Below, piece by piece: positions 56,003-64,000 of a stretch of DNA of 64,000 bases (position 1 is the stretch's first letter; each line of letters starts with the position of its first letter). This DNA is from Chitinophagaceae bacterium (GTDB taxonomy: Bacteria; Bacteroidota; Bacteroidia; Chitinophagales; Chitinophagaceae). The translations under genes and the position numbers were made by a program. The notes beneath the pieces were generated by a model. That model was not told where the DNA came from, searched no databases, and saw only the letters and a program-made list of their open reading frames with translations. The stretch lies in contig JADKKH010000005.1 of assembly GCA_016720585.1 (NCBI GenBank), positions 1 to 64,000 of the forward strand. The letters run 5' to 3'.

Positions 56003-57931
56003 ATGGCCTGGAAAAATCAACAACAGTTTATTGAGGCATTGGAAAAAGCCGGCGAGCTAATACGTATCAGAAATTTTATTGATCCGGTATTGGAAATAGC
56101 GGAAATAACAGACCGGGTGAGTAAATCAGGTAATGGCGGCAAGGCGTTATTATTTGAAAATACCGGCTATCCATTTCCGGTTCTTATGAATGCATACGGC
56201 AGTGAAAAAAGAATGTGTATGGCATTAGGTGTCGAACATTTAGATGATGTGGCAAAAGAAATTGAATTGCTTTTTAAGTTACTGGCAGCCCCCAAAGAAA
56301 GTATCCTTGATAAATTAAAGATGCTTCCAAAACTTGGTCAGTTTGCCAGTTGGATGCCCAAAGTAATAAATGGGAGAGGGGAATGCCAGGAAGTTGTGAT
56401 GGATAATCCGGACATAACAAAGCTACCGGTCATTACCTGCTGGCCTAAAGACGGTGGACCCTTTGTTACACTTCCGGTTATTCATACAAAAGATCCTGAT
56501 ACACTTTCAAGAAATGTAGGTATGTACCGGATGCAAATATTCGGGCCAACTCTTACCGGTATGCATTGGCATAAACATAAAGTATCAGCCAAGCATTTTG
56601 AAGCTTATAAGAAATTGGGCAAACGTATGCCGGTAGCTGTGGCTTTGGGTGGTGACCCGGTATATGCTTATGCTGCAACAGCACCTTTACCGGAGAATGT
56701 AGACGAATATATGCTGGCAGGTTTTTTAAGAAAGAAAAAAGTTGAACTGGTCAGGTGTATTTCACAGCCGGATATCGAAGTTCCCGGAGATGCTGATTTT
56801 ATTATTGAAGGGTATGTAGATCCCCATGATGAGCTGATCTGGGAAGGTCCTTTTGGAGATCACACCGGATATTATTCGCTGCCGGACTGGTATCCACGTT
56901 TTCATATTACAGCTATCACACATAAAAAAAATGCCATTTACCCAGCCACGATCGTGGGCATTCCCCCTCAGGAAGATGCCTGGCTCGGGAAAGCTACAGA
57001 AAGAATATTCCTGGCTCCGATGAAAATGACCCTGATCCCCGAAATCGTGGATATGGATATGCCTGTGGAAGGTGTTTTTCATAACCTGGTTATTGCAAAG
57101 ATTAAAAAAGATTATGCCGGGCAGGGACAGAAAGTAATGAATGCTATGTGGGGAGCAGGGCAGATGATGTTTAATAAAATACTGGTTATAGCGGATGAAG
57201 GGATAGCCATCCAGCATTATGAAGAACTGGCAAAATATGTTTTTAAAAATCTGAACCCTGCCACCGATATTTATTTCTCAACAGGTCCGATGGATGTCCT
57301 GGATCATAGTTGCAGCAAAATGGGCTTTGGCGGAAAGATGTGTATTGATGGAACGGCTAAATTTGAAGAAGAAGTGGATGACAATTATACCTTCAGCATT
57401 CAGGTTTCGGATTTTAATGATGAATTTATAAGTTCTAAATTCCCTGAAATAAAAGCAATCAATGCTTCTTTACTCAAAAAACAAATCCCCTGCCTCGTTT
57501 TATCCGTTGAGAAAAACAGGAAAGGGCATATTCAGGAATTGCATGAACAGTTAGGAGCATTGCCTGAAATGGAAGGAGTCAAAATGATTTTATATGTTGA
57601 ACATACGGTAGATGCCAGGGACCTGACAACTGCTTTATGGCGTTTCTGCAACAACCTCGACCCCAAAAGAGATTATCATCTTGTAAAACGACCGAATGGG
57701 CAAGCCCCAACCCGCAATCCGTATTTCGCCTGTATGGGTCTTGACGGAACCAAAAAAACAAAAGAGTTTGATGGTTTTCTACGTGATTGGCCCAATATCA
57801 TTGTTGCGGATGATATAACGATAAAGACGGTGGATGAAAAATGGGATGACACAGGCATTGGTGTATTTGTTCCTTCTCCTTCGCTTAAGTTCAAAAGCCA
57901 GCTTTATGGTGAAGAAGCCGTTGTTAATTGA
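56003..57931 (+). CDS. UbiD-family decarboxylase
   Basis: A 642-residue prenylated-FMN-dependent decarboxylase. In Bacteroidota this type is associated with menaquinone or aromatic-acid metabolism; the substrate here is not proven. Motifs are FIDPVLEIAEITDRVSKSG, CQEVVMDNPDITKLPVITCW, YVDPHDELIWEGPFGDHTGY (about 270-290; the Glu after W matches the UbiD catalytic Glu region) and GIPPQEDAWLG. ATG 56003 is chosen over 55958, whose frame would overlap the promoter box. The enzyme needs a UbiX partner, which is not in the window. Confidence 0.9.
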   Translation: MAWKNQQQFIEALEKAGELIRIRNFIDPVLEIAEITDRVSKSGNGGKALLFENTGYPFPVLMNAYGSEKRMCMALGVEHLDDVAKEIELLFKLLAAPKESILDKLKMLPKLGQFASWMPKVINGRGECQEVVMDNPDITKLPVITCWPKDGGPFVTLPVIHTKDPDTLSRNVGMYRMQIFGPTLTGMHWHKHKVSAKHFEAYKKLGKRMPVAVALGGDPVYAYAATAPLPENVDEYMLAGFLRKKKVELVRCISQPDIEVPGDADFIIEGYVDPHDELIWEGPFGDHTGYYSLPDWYPRFHITAITHKKNAIYPATIVGIPPQEDAWLGKATERIFLAPMKMTLIPEIVDMDMPVEGVFHNLVIAKIKKDYAGQGQKVMNAMWGAGQMMFNKILVIADEGIAIQHYEELAKYVFKNLNPATDIYFSTGPMDVLDHSCSKMGFGGKMCIDGTAKFEEEVDDNYTFSIQVSDFNDEFISSKFPEIKAINASLLKKQIPCLVLSVEKNRKGHIQELHEQLGALPEMEGVKMILYVEHTVDARDLTTALWRFCNNLDPKRDYHLVKRPNGQAPTRNPYFACMGLDGTKKTKEFDGFLRDWPNIIVADDITIKTVDEKWDDTGIGVFVPSPSLKFKSQLYGEEAVVN

Positions 57932-58092
57932 TTTCCCGCTTTTCCCTTTTTACGGCTTATTCAACTGACACAAAGGCATTTTTTTTCTTTGGAGAGGTCT
58001 TTGTTAAACACTCATGACCCAAATTTACCGCTGATGCATCTGCTTAAAGCGGTGAAACGTCTTTTACCTAATTTGCTATAAATATCGTTTTT

Positions 58093-58998
58093 ATGAAAAG
58101 ACTTAGTGCCGGATTACTGTTAAACCTTATCGTTCTTGCTGCAGTGGCCCAAAGCAGCCATGAAAACAATACCTTGCTTTGGAAGATCAGTGGCAATGGT
58201 ATTGAAAAGCCCTCCTATTTATTCGGTACCATTCATATGCTTTGTGAGGAAGATGCTGTGTTGAGTCCCGCAATGCTCAAAGCCATACGTGATTGTGATG
58301 AAGTGTATCTGGAAGTGGATATGGATAACCTGTTTGAGATGTTTGGCATCATGAATAAAATGAAAATGAAAGGGGACACGACACTCAGGGACTTACTTAA
58401 TGATGCGGATTATAAAAAAGTTAAAGACCATTTTGAAGCGAAGGGTTCCCTGCTGCCTTTTTCCATGCTCGAAACCTATAAACCCATCCTGGCAGCTTCT
58501 ACCCTGGAGCAGGGTGCGCTGCCCTGTGAAAATACGGCCATGATGGAGCAGGTGATCATGAAAGAAGCAAAAGAAAACAATAAAACAATCCGCGGTTTGG
58601 AAACGATGAGTTACCAGGCGGGAGTTTTAGACAGCATCCCCTATAAACTGCAGGCTGAGCAATTACTAAGTTATATTAACAGTGCCAACAGTGGCGGGGA
58701 TGAAGACAAACAAATGAAAGAAATGTTTGATGCTTATAAAAAACAGGATTTAAACAAACTGGAGGAATTGATGGTTGAAACAGAAGCCGGGATGGCCGGG
58801 TTTACCGACATGCTTCTTTACAACCGGAACCAGAACTGGGTAAAGAAACTTAAGACCCTATTAACGGAAAAGTCATTACTCATCGCAGTAGGAGCAGGAC
58901 ATTTACCCGGAGAAAAAGGGGTGATAAAATTGTTGCGAAAGGAGGGCTACCTGGTTACCCCGGTCGCCAATAAAATGACTAAAGTAACGGAGATCTGA
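58093..58998 (+). CDS. TraB/GumN family protein, exported
   Basis: A 301-residue exported protein with a signal peptide ending at LAAVAQ. Family signatures are KPSYLFGTIHMLCEED near the N-terminus and LIAVGAGHLPGEKGVIKLLR at the C-terminus. TraB/GumN proteins share a fold with erythromycin-esterase-like or TIKI metalloproteases and include pheromone shutdown and gum-related proteins; the function in this group is not established. The His in GTIH and GAGH are consistent with metal binding. Confidence 0.9.
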   Translation: MKRLSAGLLLNLIVLAAVAQSSHENNTLLWKISGNGIEKPSYLFGTIHMLCEEDAVLSPAMLKAIRDCDEVYLEVDMDNLFEMFGIMNKMKMKGDTTLRDLLNDADYKKVKDHFEAKGSLLPFSMLETYKPILAASTLEQGALPCENTAMMEQVIMKEAKENNKTIRGLETMSYQAGVLDSIPYKLQAEQLLSYINSANSGGDEDKQMKEMFDAYKKQDLNKLEELMVETEAGMAGFTDMLLYNRNQNWVKKLKTLLTEKSLLIAVGAGHLPGEKGVIKLLRKEGYLVTPVANKMTKVTEI

Positions 58999-59135
58999 AC
59001 GCCTTGATGGAAACACCTGAATTTAGATATGTTATTCAAAAGTCTTCCCGTTAATACCATCTGTTTACAAAGAAAAGGCTTTATTGAAATTCAATGTCGC
59101 CGTATTTATTTTTGAAAAAACTTTGAAATTTTCTG

Positions 59136-59582
59136 ATGCTTAAAAAAATGCTCTTTATACTTGCCGGAATTATTTTTGGCATGGGTACTATTGCTTTTCA
59201 CCCGGCCGCAGAAGAAGGCATTAAGATCAGTATTATTAATCTTCATAATAATAAAGGTTTTGTGCTGGTCAGCCTTTTTAAAAACGGGGAAGGTTACCCA
59301 AATGATCCAGGCAAAGCGTTCAGAAAAGCAAAACTGGCTATCCAGGACAAAAAGGTTACCATAACTTTCCCGGATCTTCCTTCTGCGAGCTATGCCATTG
59401 CCATTTTACACGATGAAAACGATGATCAGAAAATGAATAAGAATTTTATGGGATTGCCCAAAGAGGGGTATGGCTTTTCCAATAATGCAGCCGGGGTATT
59501 TGGGCCACCCGGCTACAACAAAGCAAGTTTCCGGCATACGGCAAATACGCTGACGACAATAGTTATAAAAGCAAAGTATTAG
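59136..59582 (+). CDS. DUF2141 protein, exported
   Basis: A 148-residue exported protein with signal peptide (ILAGIIFGMGTIAFHPA). The DUF2141 signature is clear: GFVLVSLFKNGEGYP near residue 45, SYAIAILHDENDDQKMNKNF (about 85-105) and GLPKEGYGFSNNA. The family is small, beta-sheet and of unknown function, commonly periplasmic or secreted in Bacteroidota and Proteobacteria. Confidence 0.92.
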   Translation: MLKKMLFILAGIIFGMGTIAFHPAAEEGIKISIINLHNNKGFVLVSLFKNGEGYPNDPGKAFRKAKLAIQDKKVTITFPDLPSASYAIAILHDENDDQKMNKNFMGLPKEGYGFSNNAAGVFGPPGYNKASFRHTANTLTTIVIKAKY

Positions 59583-59736
59583 TGATGATATATTAGTCCT
59601 TTTTAATATTATTTGCCGGAGTAATAATTAATTTATGTATTGCCGGACCGAGCATTCCAGAAAAATACCCGAACGGATTTACATAAGGATTGAAAAAATC
59701 AACCCGCAGCTATTTTTAAAAATAAAAAAGGATAAC

Positions 59737-60153
59737 TTAGAATTGTTCCAATGCCGAGAACATAAAGTCACCTTCGATACGTGCATTCTCATCGCTGTCA
59801 CTGCCATGAATAGCATTTTCACCCATGGAAGCAGCAAATAATTTTCGGATAGTTCCTTCTACTGCTTTGGCTGGGTCGGTGGCACCAATCAGTTTACGAA
59901 AATCTTCAACAGCATTGTCTTTTTCAAGTATTGCAGCAATAATGGGGCCTTCACACATAAAACTCACGAGTTCCTGGTAGAAGGGCCGCTCTTTGTGGAT
60001 CGCATAAAACTCCCCCGCTTTTTCCGGGGTCAACTTCGTCATTTTTAATGCCCGGATATTATATCCTTCCTGTAAAATGCGGTCTAAGATTGCACCGGAA
60101 TGTCCATTTTTAAATGCATCCGGTTTTATCATGGTAAAAGTTCGATTTTTCAT
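59737..60153 (-). CDS. ndk: Nucleoside-diphosphate kinase
   Basis: Transfers the gamma phosphate from ATP to nucleoside diphosphates through a phospho-His. It has 138 residues; start at 60153 begins the conserved MKNRTFTMIKPDAFKNG. The phosphorylated His is in NAIHGSDSDENA (about residue 117), and ATDPAKAVEGTIRKLFA is the usual preceding segment. A longer frame to 60318 has no family content and would run over the divergent promoter. Confidence 0.97.
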   Translation of the reverse strand: MKNRTFTMIKPDAFKNGHSGAILDRILQEGYNIRALKMTKLTPEKAGEFYAIHKERPFYQELVSFMCEGPIIAAILEKDNAVEDFRKLIGATDPAKAVEGTIRKLFAASMGENAIHGSDSDENARIEGDFMFSALEQF

Positions 60154-60179
60154 TTTTGCCGAGTTTATTTTTACGGCCG

Positions 60180-60187
60180 CAAAGGTA
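60180..60187 (-). promoter_or_regulatory. -7 box of ndk
   Basis: Minus-strand TACCTTTG matches TAnnTTTG, 27 bases before the ndk ATG. Divergent from nrnA. Confidence 0.5.
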
Positions 60188-60269
60188 GCGGAAAGTTCCG
60201 GTTTTATGGTTTGTGATTTTGAAATTCCTACTAAAAAACAACTCTCAGAAGCATATAACGGGCAGCCGG

Positions 60270-60301
60270 AACTACAAACTAAAGACAACAAACTACAAAC
60301 T
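60270..60301 (+). repeat. Direct repeat in the ndk/nrnA divergent region
   Basis: AACTACAAACT occurs at 60270-60280 and 60291-60301, start to start 21 bases, exactly two helical turns. The second copy ends three bases before the -7-like TATCTTCG of the plus-strand gene. A regulator-binding pair is possible; simple low-complexity sequence is equally so. Confidence 0.4.
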
Positions 60302-60303
60302 CT

Positions 60304-60311
60304 TATCTTCG
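60304..60311 (+). promoter_or_regulatory. Candidate -7 box of nrnA-like gene
   Basis: TATCTTCG, one base from TAnnTTTG, 11 bases before the ATG at 60322, implying an almost leaderless message. Confidence 0.35.
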
Positions 60312-60321
60312 CAAACATTTT

Positions 60322-61329
60322 ATGAAACCCATACAGGATATATTCCCAAAGCTAGCCCAACCGCACCGGGTGGTGATCACAACGCACCAAAAGCCAGATG
60401 CGGATGCTATGGGATCATCCCTCGCCCTGAAGCATTTCCTGGAACAACTGGGGCATACTGTTACTGTGATTTCCCCCACAAATTGGGCAGGCTGGGTAAA
60501 CTGGATGCCGGGAACAAAGCAAGTGATGGATTATGACATGGATAAACAAAAATGTGAAACGGTTCTGGATAATGCCGAATGGCTTTTTTGTCTTGATTTT
60601 AATATTTTTCATCGTACCCGGACGATGACTGAGAAGTTGAAACAAATGTCCTGTACAAAAATATTAATTGACCATCACCAGGAACCGGATGAAGCATCTT
60701 TTGATTATGGAATCAGTGATACCGCCAAAAGTTCCACGTGTGAGATGATCTATGATTTTATTGTTGATTCCGGGTATGAAGATAAAATCAATGAAGAGAT
60801 AAGTGAATGTATATATGCCGGTGTAATCGGGGATACCGGCTCATTCCGATTTTCTTCTACCCATGCCGGTGTACATAGACTGGTGGCGGATCTGAAATCA
60901 AGAGGGTTAAAACATAGCCGGGTGCATGACAAACTATTTGACAATTTCCTGGAGAACCGGCTCCGGTTTACCGGTCATGTCCTGCTACACCGGATGGAAG
61001 TATTTTATGAATACAATACGGTGCTTATTGCAATTCCCAAAAATGACCTGTTGAGATTTCAGATCAAAACCGGTGATACCGAAGGTCTGGTCAATTTTCC
61101 ACAATCCATACAGGGAATTAAGTTAGTGGCGCTTGTAATTGACCGGGATGAGGAAAGAAAATGGAGTTTCAGAAGCAAAGATAGCTTTGACTGTAATACC
61201 TTTGCCCGCAAATATTTCGGGGGCGGAGGACATTATAATGCCTCCGGGGGAAGGAGCAGTGAATCCCTGGAGAAAACAGTGGAAGATTTTAAAAAGGCTA
61301 TGAAAGAAAATGCCTCTCTTTTACAATAA
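60322..61329 (+). CDS. nrnA: DHH/DHHA1 phosphoesterase (NrnA-like oligoribonuclease/pAp phosphatase)
   Basis: Manganese-dependent phosphoesterase of 335 residues that degrades short oligoribonucleotides and 3',5'-pAp. The DHH domain has THQKPDADAMGSSLAL (about 22-37), the central LIDHHQEPDE (about 115-124) and YAGVIGDTGSFRFSST (about 170-185). The DHHA1 domain ends with KYFGGGGHYNASGGRS (about 295-312). It starts 3 bases after an upstream box and is followed by the FKBP lipoprotein gene at 12 bases, probably an operon. Confidence 0.95.
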   Translation: MKPIQDIFPKLAQPHRVVITTHQKPDADAMGSSLALKHFLEQLGHTVTVISPTNWAGWVNWMPGTKQVMDYDMDKQKCETVLDNAEWLFCLDFNIFHRTRTMTEKLKQMSCTKILIDHHQEPDEASFDYGISDTAKSSTCEMIYDFIVDSGYEDKINEEISECIYAGVIGDTGSFRFSSTHAGVHRLVADLKSRGLKHSRVHDKLFDNFLENRLRFTGHVLLHRMEVFYEYNTVLIAIPKNDLLRFQIKTGDTEGLVNFPQSIQGIKLVALVIDRDEERKWSFRSKDSFDCNTFARKYFGGGGHYNASGGRSSESLEKTVEDFKKAMKENASLLQ

Positions 61330-61341
61330 CAAAAAAAATCT

Positions 61342-62250
61342 ATGAACACAATTAAAAACCTGGTTTTGTTTCTGTTTACCATTGCTGTAGTTACTGGTTG
61401 CAACAAAGCAACCTATAAAAAAACTGCCGGTGGAATGCCTTACCAGTTGTACAAAGGAAAAGACACCCAAAGCATTAATCCCGGAAATTTTGTAAAGGTC
61501 CATATTACGCAAAAGATCCAGGACAGTGTTTATTACACAACAGTTGGAACCTTACCGATCTTTCTGCAGGTAAATAGCGCTCCGCAGCCATACGACATTG
61601 CAGAATTGTGGACTAAACTTAAAGTTGGCGATAGTGTTATTGCTACTCAAATGATGGATACTTTTATTAAACGTTCACCGGAGAATGTCTCCCCGAAATT
61701 TAAAAAAGGGGACAAGATCATAACTTATATAAAAGTTATTGGCGTATATGCTAATGATTCTTTAGCACGGGTAGATGACCAGAAAGCAAAAAATGACTGG
61801 CTGGAAAAAGAAATAAAATTTATTGAAAAATACCTGGCTGAAAAAAATATTGTAACTCAGAAAACCACATCCGGGGCCTTTGTGCAATTGCTTACTCCGG
61901 GTACTGGTAACCTGATCGACTCCGGAAACTATGTAACTGTAAACTACACGGGCGCCACATTTGCCGGGAAAAAATTCGACAGTAGTACGGATACCTCTTT
62001 TCACCATGTTGAACCTTACTCTTTTGTTGCCTTAAGTGGCCAGATGATTAAAGGTTTTGATGAGGCATTAAAATTTATGCGGATCGGAAGTACTGCCAAA
62101 GTATATATTCCTTCTATACTGGGGTATGGCGCCAACCCGGGATCACCTTTAATAAAACCGTTTGACAATCTGATCTTCGATTTAGAGATCGTAAACATCC
62201 AGGATAAAGAACCAACCAAAAAACAAATGCCGATTACACCGGTACAATAA
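61342..62250 (+). CDS. FKBP-type peptidyl-prolyl isomerase lipoprotein, two domains
   Basis: A 302-residue lipoprotein with lipobox VTGC. The first FKBP-like domain (about 45-140) lacks several canonical aromatic residues; the second (about 175-290) is complete: YVTVNYTGATFAGKKFDSS, SGQMIKGFDEALKFM, GSTAKVYIPSILGYG and NLIFDLEIVNI. It is therefore likely to be an active isomerase in the periplasm, helping outer membrane proteins to fold. The gene follows nrnA by 12 bases and ends in a strong terminator. Confidence 0.92.
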   Translation: MNTIKNLVLFLFTIAVVTGCNKATYKKTAGGMPYQLYKGKDTQSINPGNFVKVHITQKIQDSVYYTTVGTLPIFLQVNSAPQPYDIAELWTKLKVGDSVIATQMMDTFIKRSPENVSPKFKKGDKIITYIKVIGVYANDSLARVDDQKAKNDWLEKEIKFIEKYLAEKNIVTQKTTSGAFVQLLTPGTGNLIDSGNYVTVNYTGATFAGKKFDSSTDTSFHHVEPYSFVALSGQMIKGFDEALKFMRIGSTAKVYIPSILGYGANPGSPLIKPFDNLIFDLEIVNIQDKEPTKKQMPITPVQ

Positions 62251-62312
62251 TATTTAATTGATTTGATCAGGGTATTTCGAAATTGTTCATTCCGAAACCG
62301 ATCAACTTTTTT

Positions 62313-62346
62313 CCCGTCCCGCCTCAGGTGGGACGGGTATTTTTTT
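62313..62346 (+). terminator. Terminator of the FKBP lipoprotein gene
   Basis: CCCGTCCCGCC (62313-62323) pairs with GGTGGGACGGG (62327-62337) with one wobble and loop TCA, followed by a T run to 62346. Confidence 0.9.
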
Positions 62347-62419
62347 AATAACTATCCCATTAAAAAACAGTTGGAATACACCGAGAAAGCGATTCTAATA
62401 TGCATTTTTTGAAAAAAAA

Positions 62420-63268
62420 TTACCCGATATTGGTGTTAATGCTGTTTTTACAAGCCACGAACAATTTTATTGTTTCCCGGGCTTCTTTCACATCATGTAC
62501 CCGGAGAATGGATGCGCCATTCATTAATCCTATGGTATTAAGAACGGTGGTTCCATTCAGGGATTCATCGGTTGTAACCCCAAGCGTTTTATAAATAGTG
62601 GATTTCCGGGATACGCCGAGCAAAACCGGGCAGTTCAGTATGGCAAAGACAGAAAGATGGTTCAATAATTCAAAATTATTTGTGATCGTTTTTCCAAAAC
62701 CGAATCCGGGGTCAATCAGTATATCTCTTATTCCCGCCTGATGTAAATCAGCCATTTTTTTAATAAAAAAATCAAGCACTTCCCGGGTAACATTTTCATA
62801 TCGGGGGTTTTCCTGCATCTTTTCCGGGGTGCCTTGCATATGCATGAGTACATAGGGCACCTGGAGAGCGGCTACGGTCTGTATCATGTTTTCATCCATA
62901 GTTCCGGCACTGATATCATTGATGATAGAGGCCCCTGCCGCAACAGAAGCTTTTGCGACTTTTGAATAAAAAGTGTCAATAGAAATGACTGTGTCTGGGA
63001 AATTCCGGTGAATAGCCTCAATAGGGGGAACCACTCTGGCCAATTCTTCTTCCTGGGTGATCTGAAGACTGCCGGGTTTTGTGCTTTGACCTCCGATATC
63101 GAGGATATCAGCGCCATCTTTAATCATCTGTTCCGCTTGCCCAAGGATAGCTTCGGTTTCCTGGTACCGGCTGCCCGCATAAAATGAATCCGGAGTTGCA
63201 TTGATAATACCCATAACCAGTGGCTTATCCACTACCAAAAGCCTTCCTTTACAATTCAGTGTAAACAT
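62420..63268 (-). CDS. folP: Dihydropteroate synthase
   Basis: Folate pathway enzyme that joins p-aminobenzoate to the pterin diphosphate; target of sulfonamides. It has 282 residues. The start at 63268 gives MFTLNCKGRLLVVDKPLVMG; the longer frame would run through the promoter of the divergent gene. Motifs are GIINATPDSFY, DIGGQSTKPG, SIDTFYSKVA, LIDPGFGFGKT, LLGVSRKS and the terminal RVHDVKEA. All are intact. Confidence 0.96.
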   Translation of the reverse strand: MFTLNCKGRLLVVDKPLVMGIINATPDSFYAGSRYQETEAILGQAEQMIKDGADILDIGGQSTKPGSLQITQEEELARVVPPIEAIHRNFPDTVISIDTFYSKVAKASVAAGASIINDISAGTMDENMIQTVAALQVPYVLMHMQGTPEKMQENPRYENVTREVLDFFIKKMADLHQAGIRDILIDPGFGFGKTITNNFELLNHLSVFAILNCPVLLGVSRKSTIYKTLGVTTDESLNGTTVLNTIGLMNGASILRVHDVKEARETIKLFVACKNSINTNIG

Positions 63269-63282
63269 TAGTCTTTGTTCGT

Positions 63283-63290
63283 TATTTTTG
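63283..63290 (+). promoter_or_regulatory. Candidate -7 box of DUF1599 gene
   Basis: TATTTTTG matches TAnnTTTG, 24 bases before the ATG at 63315, within the 46-base divergent space to folP. Confidence 0.4.
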
Positions 63291-63314
63291 AAGCTAAAGC
63301 AGAGAATAAAAGTA

Positions 63315-63845
63315 ATGACTGAAACTGATAAACAATACGACAAAGCTATACTATCCTGTAAAGAAATTTTTTTAAAGAAAGCCAATGATTACGGTACAGC
63401 CTGGAGGGTTTTACGAACCATTTCGATCGTGGACCAGATATTTATCAAGGCGCAACGCATACGCACCATACAGGAAAAAGGGGAGCAAAGAATAGCCGAT
63501 GGCATTGCCGCCGAGTTTAAAGGGATCATCAACTATGCCGTCATTGGTTTAATCCAGATCGAATTACCCGAGGATGCACCCGAAGAAATGGATATCTCAG
63601 ATGTTTCTGCACTTTTTGACAAATACGTTTACACCGCCAAAAAACTCATGCAGGATAAGAATCATGATTATGGGGAAGCCTGGCGAAGTATGAGCCAGGA
63701 AAGTTTTGTTGATCTTATTCTAATGAAATTGCAGCGCATTCGTCAGATATTGAATAATGAAGGTAAGACCCTTATGAGTGAAGGCATCGATGCTAATTAC
63801 CTGGATATTATTAATTACGCCGTTTTTGCATTAATTCTATTATAA
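63315..63845 (+). CDS. DUF1599 protein (tandem domain)
   Basis: A 176-residue protein made of two repeats of DUF1599: KKANDYGTAWRVLRTISIVD followed by IKAQRIRTIQEKGEQ, and KNHDYGEAWRSMSQESFVDL followed by LMKLQRIRQILNNEG. Cytosolic, no membrane segment. DUF1599 resembles nucleotide-binding MazG-like helical folds in part, but its function is unknown. ATG 63315 is preferred to an upstream in-frame start within folP. It overlaps by three bases spacing with the DoxX-like gene, so the two are probably co-transcribed. Confidence 0.88.
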   Translation: MTETDKQYDKAILSCKEIFLKKANDYGTAWRVLRTISIVDQIFIKAQRIRTIQEKGEQRIADGIAAEFKGIINYAVIGLIQIELPEDAPEEMDISDVSALFDKYVYTAKKLMQDKNHDYGEAWRSMSQESFVDLILMKLQRIRQILNNEGKTLMSEGIDANYLDIINYAVFALILL

Positions 63846-63848
63846 TAA

Positions 63849-64000
63849 ATGAAAATTTCTGTAAACATAGCGCGGGTCATTGTAGGACTGCTTTTTATCT
63901 TCTCCGGTTTGGTTAAGGCGAATGACCCAATGGGCCTTAGTTATAAAATGCAGGAATTTTTTGAGTTGTGGGGAATGGAAAAATTCAACTCCTGGACCCT
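63849..64000 (+). CDS. DoxX-like membrane protein (3' end outside window)
   Basis: The first 50 codons are present: MKISVNIARVIVGLLFIFSG, then VKANDPMGLSYKMQEFFE. The first hydrophobic helix, FSGLVKANDP turn and the following YKMQEFFE match the BT_3928/DoxX-like membrane proteins that follow the DUF1599 gene in many Bacteroidota. It begins three bases after the DUF1599 stop. The remainder of the gene is outside the window. Confidence 0.75.
   Translation, partial: MKISVNIARVIVGLLFIFSGLVKANDPMGLSYKMQEFFELWGMEKFNSWT

Overview
The window looks like a chromosomal stretch of a Bacteroidota bacterium, most likely of the Chitinophagaceae/Sphingobacteriia type. The support is indirect but consistent: moderate-to-low GC, many small secreted proteins and lipoproteins starting M-K-K, a TonB-dependent receptor with a carboxypeptidase-regulatory N-terminal domain, Bacteroidota-specific families (DUF2027/Smr, DUF1599, DUF6089-like, DUF2141, DUF3347, HEVGH metalloproteases of the DUF5117/DUF4953 type), few Shine-Dalgarno sequences, and repeated matches to the Bacteroidota -7 box TAnnTTTG. 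I see no tRNA, 16S/23S rRNA, CRISPR array, prophage or insertion sequence.

Layout. 1-4.2 kb: end of lpxK, RNase R and a polyprenyl diphosphate synthase, with a ~270-bp G-homopolymer tract that replaces the end of RNase R and the following spacer and looks artefactual. 4.3-7.1 kb: an amino-acid permease and a DUF2027/Smr protein, both broken only by single-base homopolymer indels. 7.2-7.6 kb: RNase P RNA with its own promoter, closing helix and terminator. 7.6-19 kb: a CPBP membrane protein, lipoproteins, AlkD-like protein, dienelactone hydrolase, RRM protein, FKBP-domain protein, C1 peptidase and thiolase. 19.5-24.7 kb: a lipoprotein paralogous to the one at 8.6 kb, then histidine-degradation genes hutI, fused ftcD and hutG. 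24.7-31 kb: TPR protein, outer-membrane protein, PAP2 phosphatase (one frameshift), ABC-F ATPase. 31-39.4 kb: DUF3347 protein plus TonB receptor, GYF_2 protein, M28 peptidase, and two tandem paralogous secreted proteins. 39.7-45.9 kb: thrS, infC, a large zinc metalloprotease, rpmI and rplT. 46-49 kb: small lipoproteins and small membrane proteins. 48.9-58 kb: MalQ with starch-binding domains, dipeptide epimerase, M13 peptidase, outer-membrane protein, UbiD decarboxylase. 58-64 kb: TraB/GumN, DUF2141, ndk, nrnA, FKBP lipoprotein, folP, DUF1599 and the start of a DoxX-like gene.

Most genes sit in short transcription units ended by strong hairpin terminators, several shared by convergent genes. 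The most informative features are: the broken infC-rpmI-rplT arrangement (metalloprotease between, each part with its own terminator, and a structured leader in front of rpmI); the palindromic repeat inside RNase P RNA; two families of local paralogues without recognised function; and lipoproteins carrying a possible surface-export signal. The four frameshifts and the poly-G tract argue for base-level assembly errors, and gene predictions at those sites should be read accordingly. I did not find a convincing new multi-gene defence or biosynthetic system.
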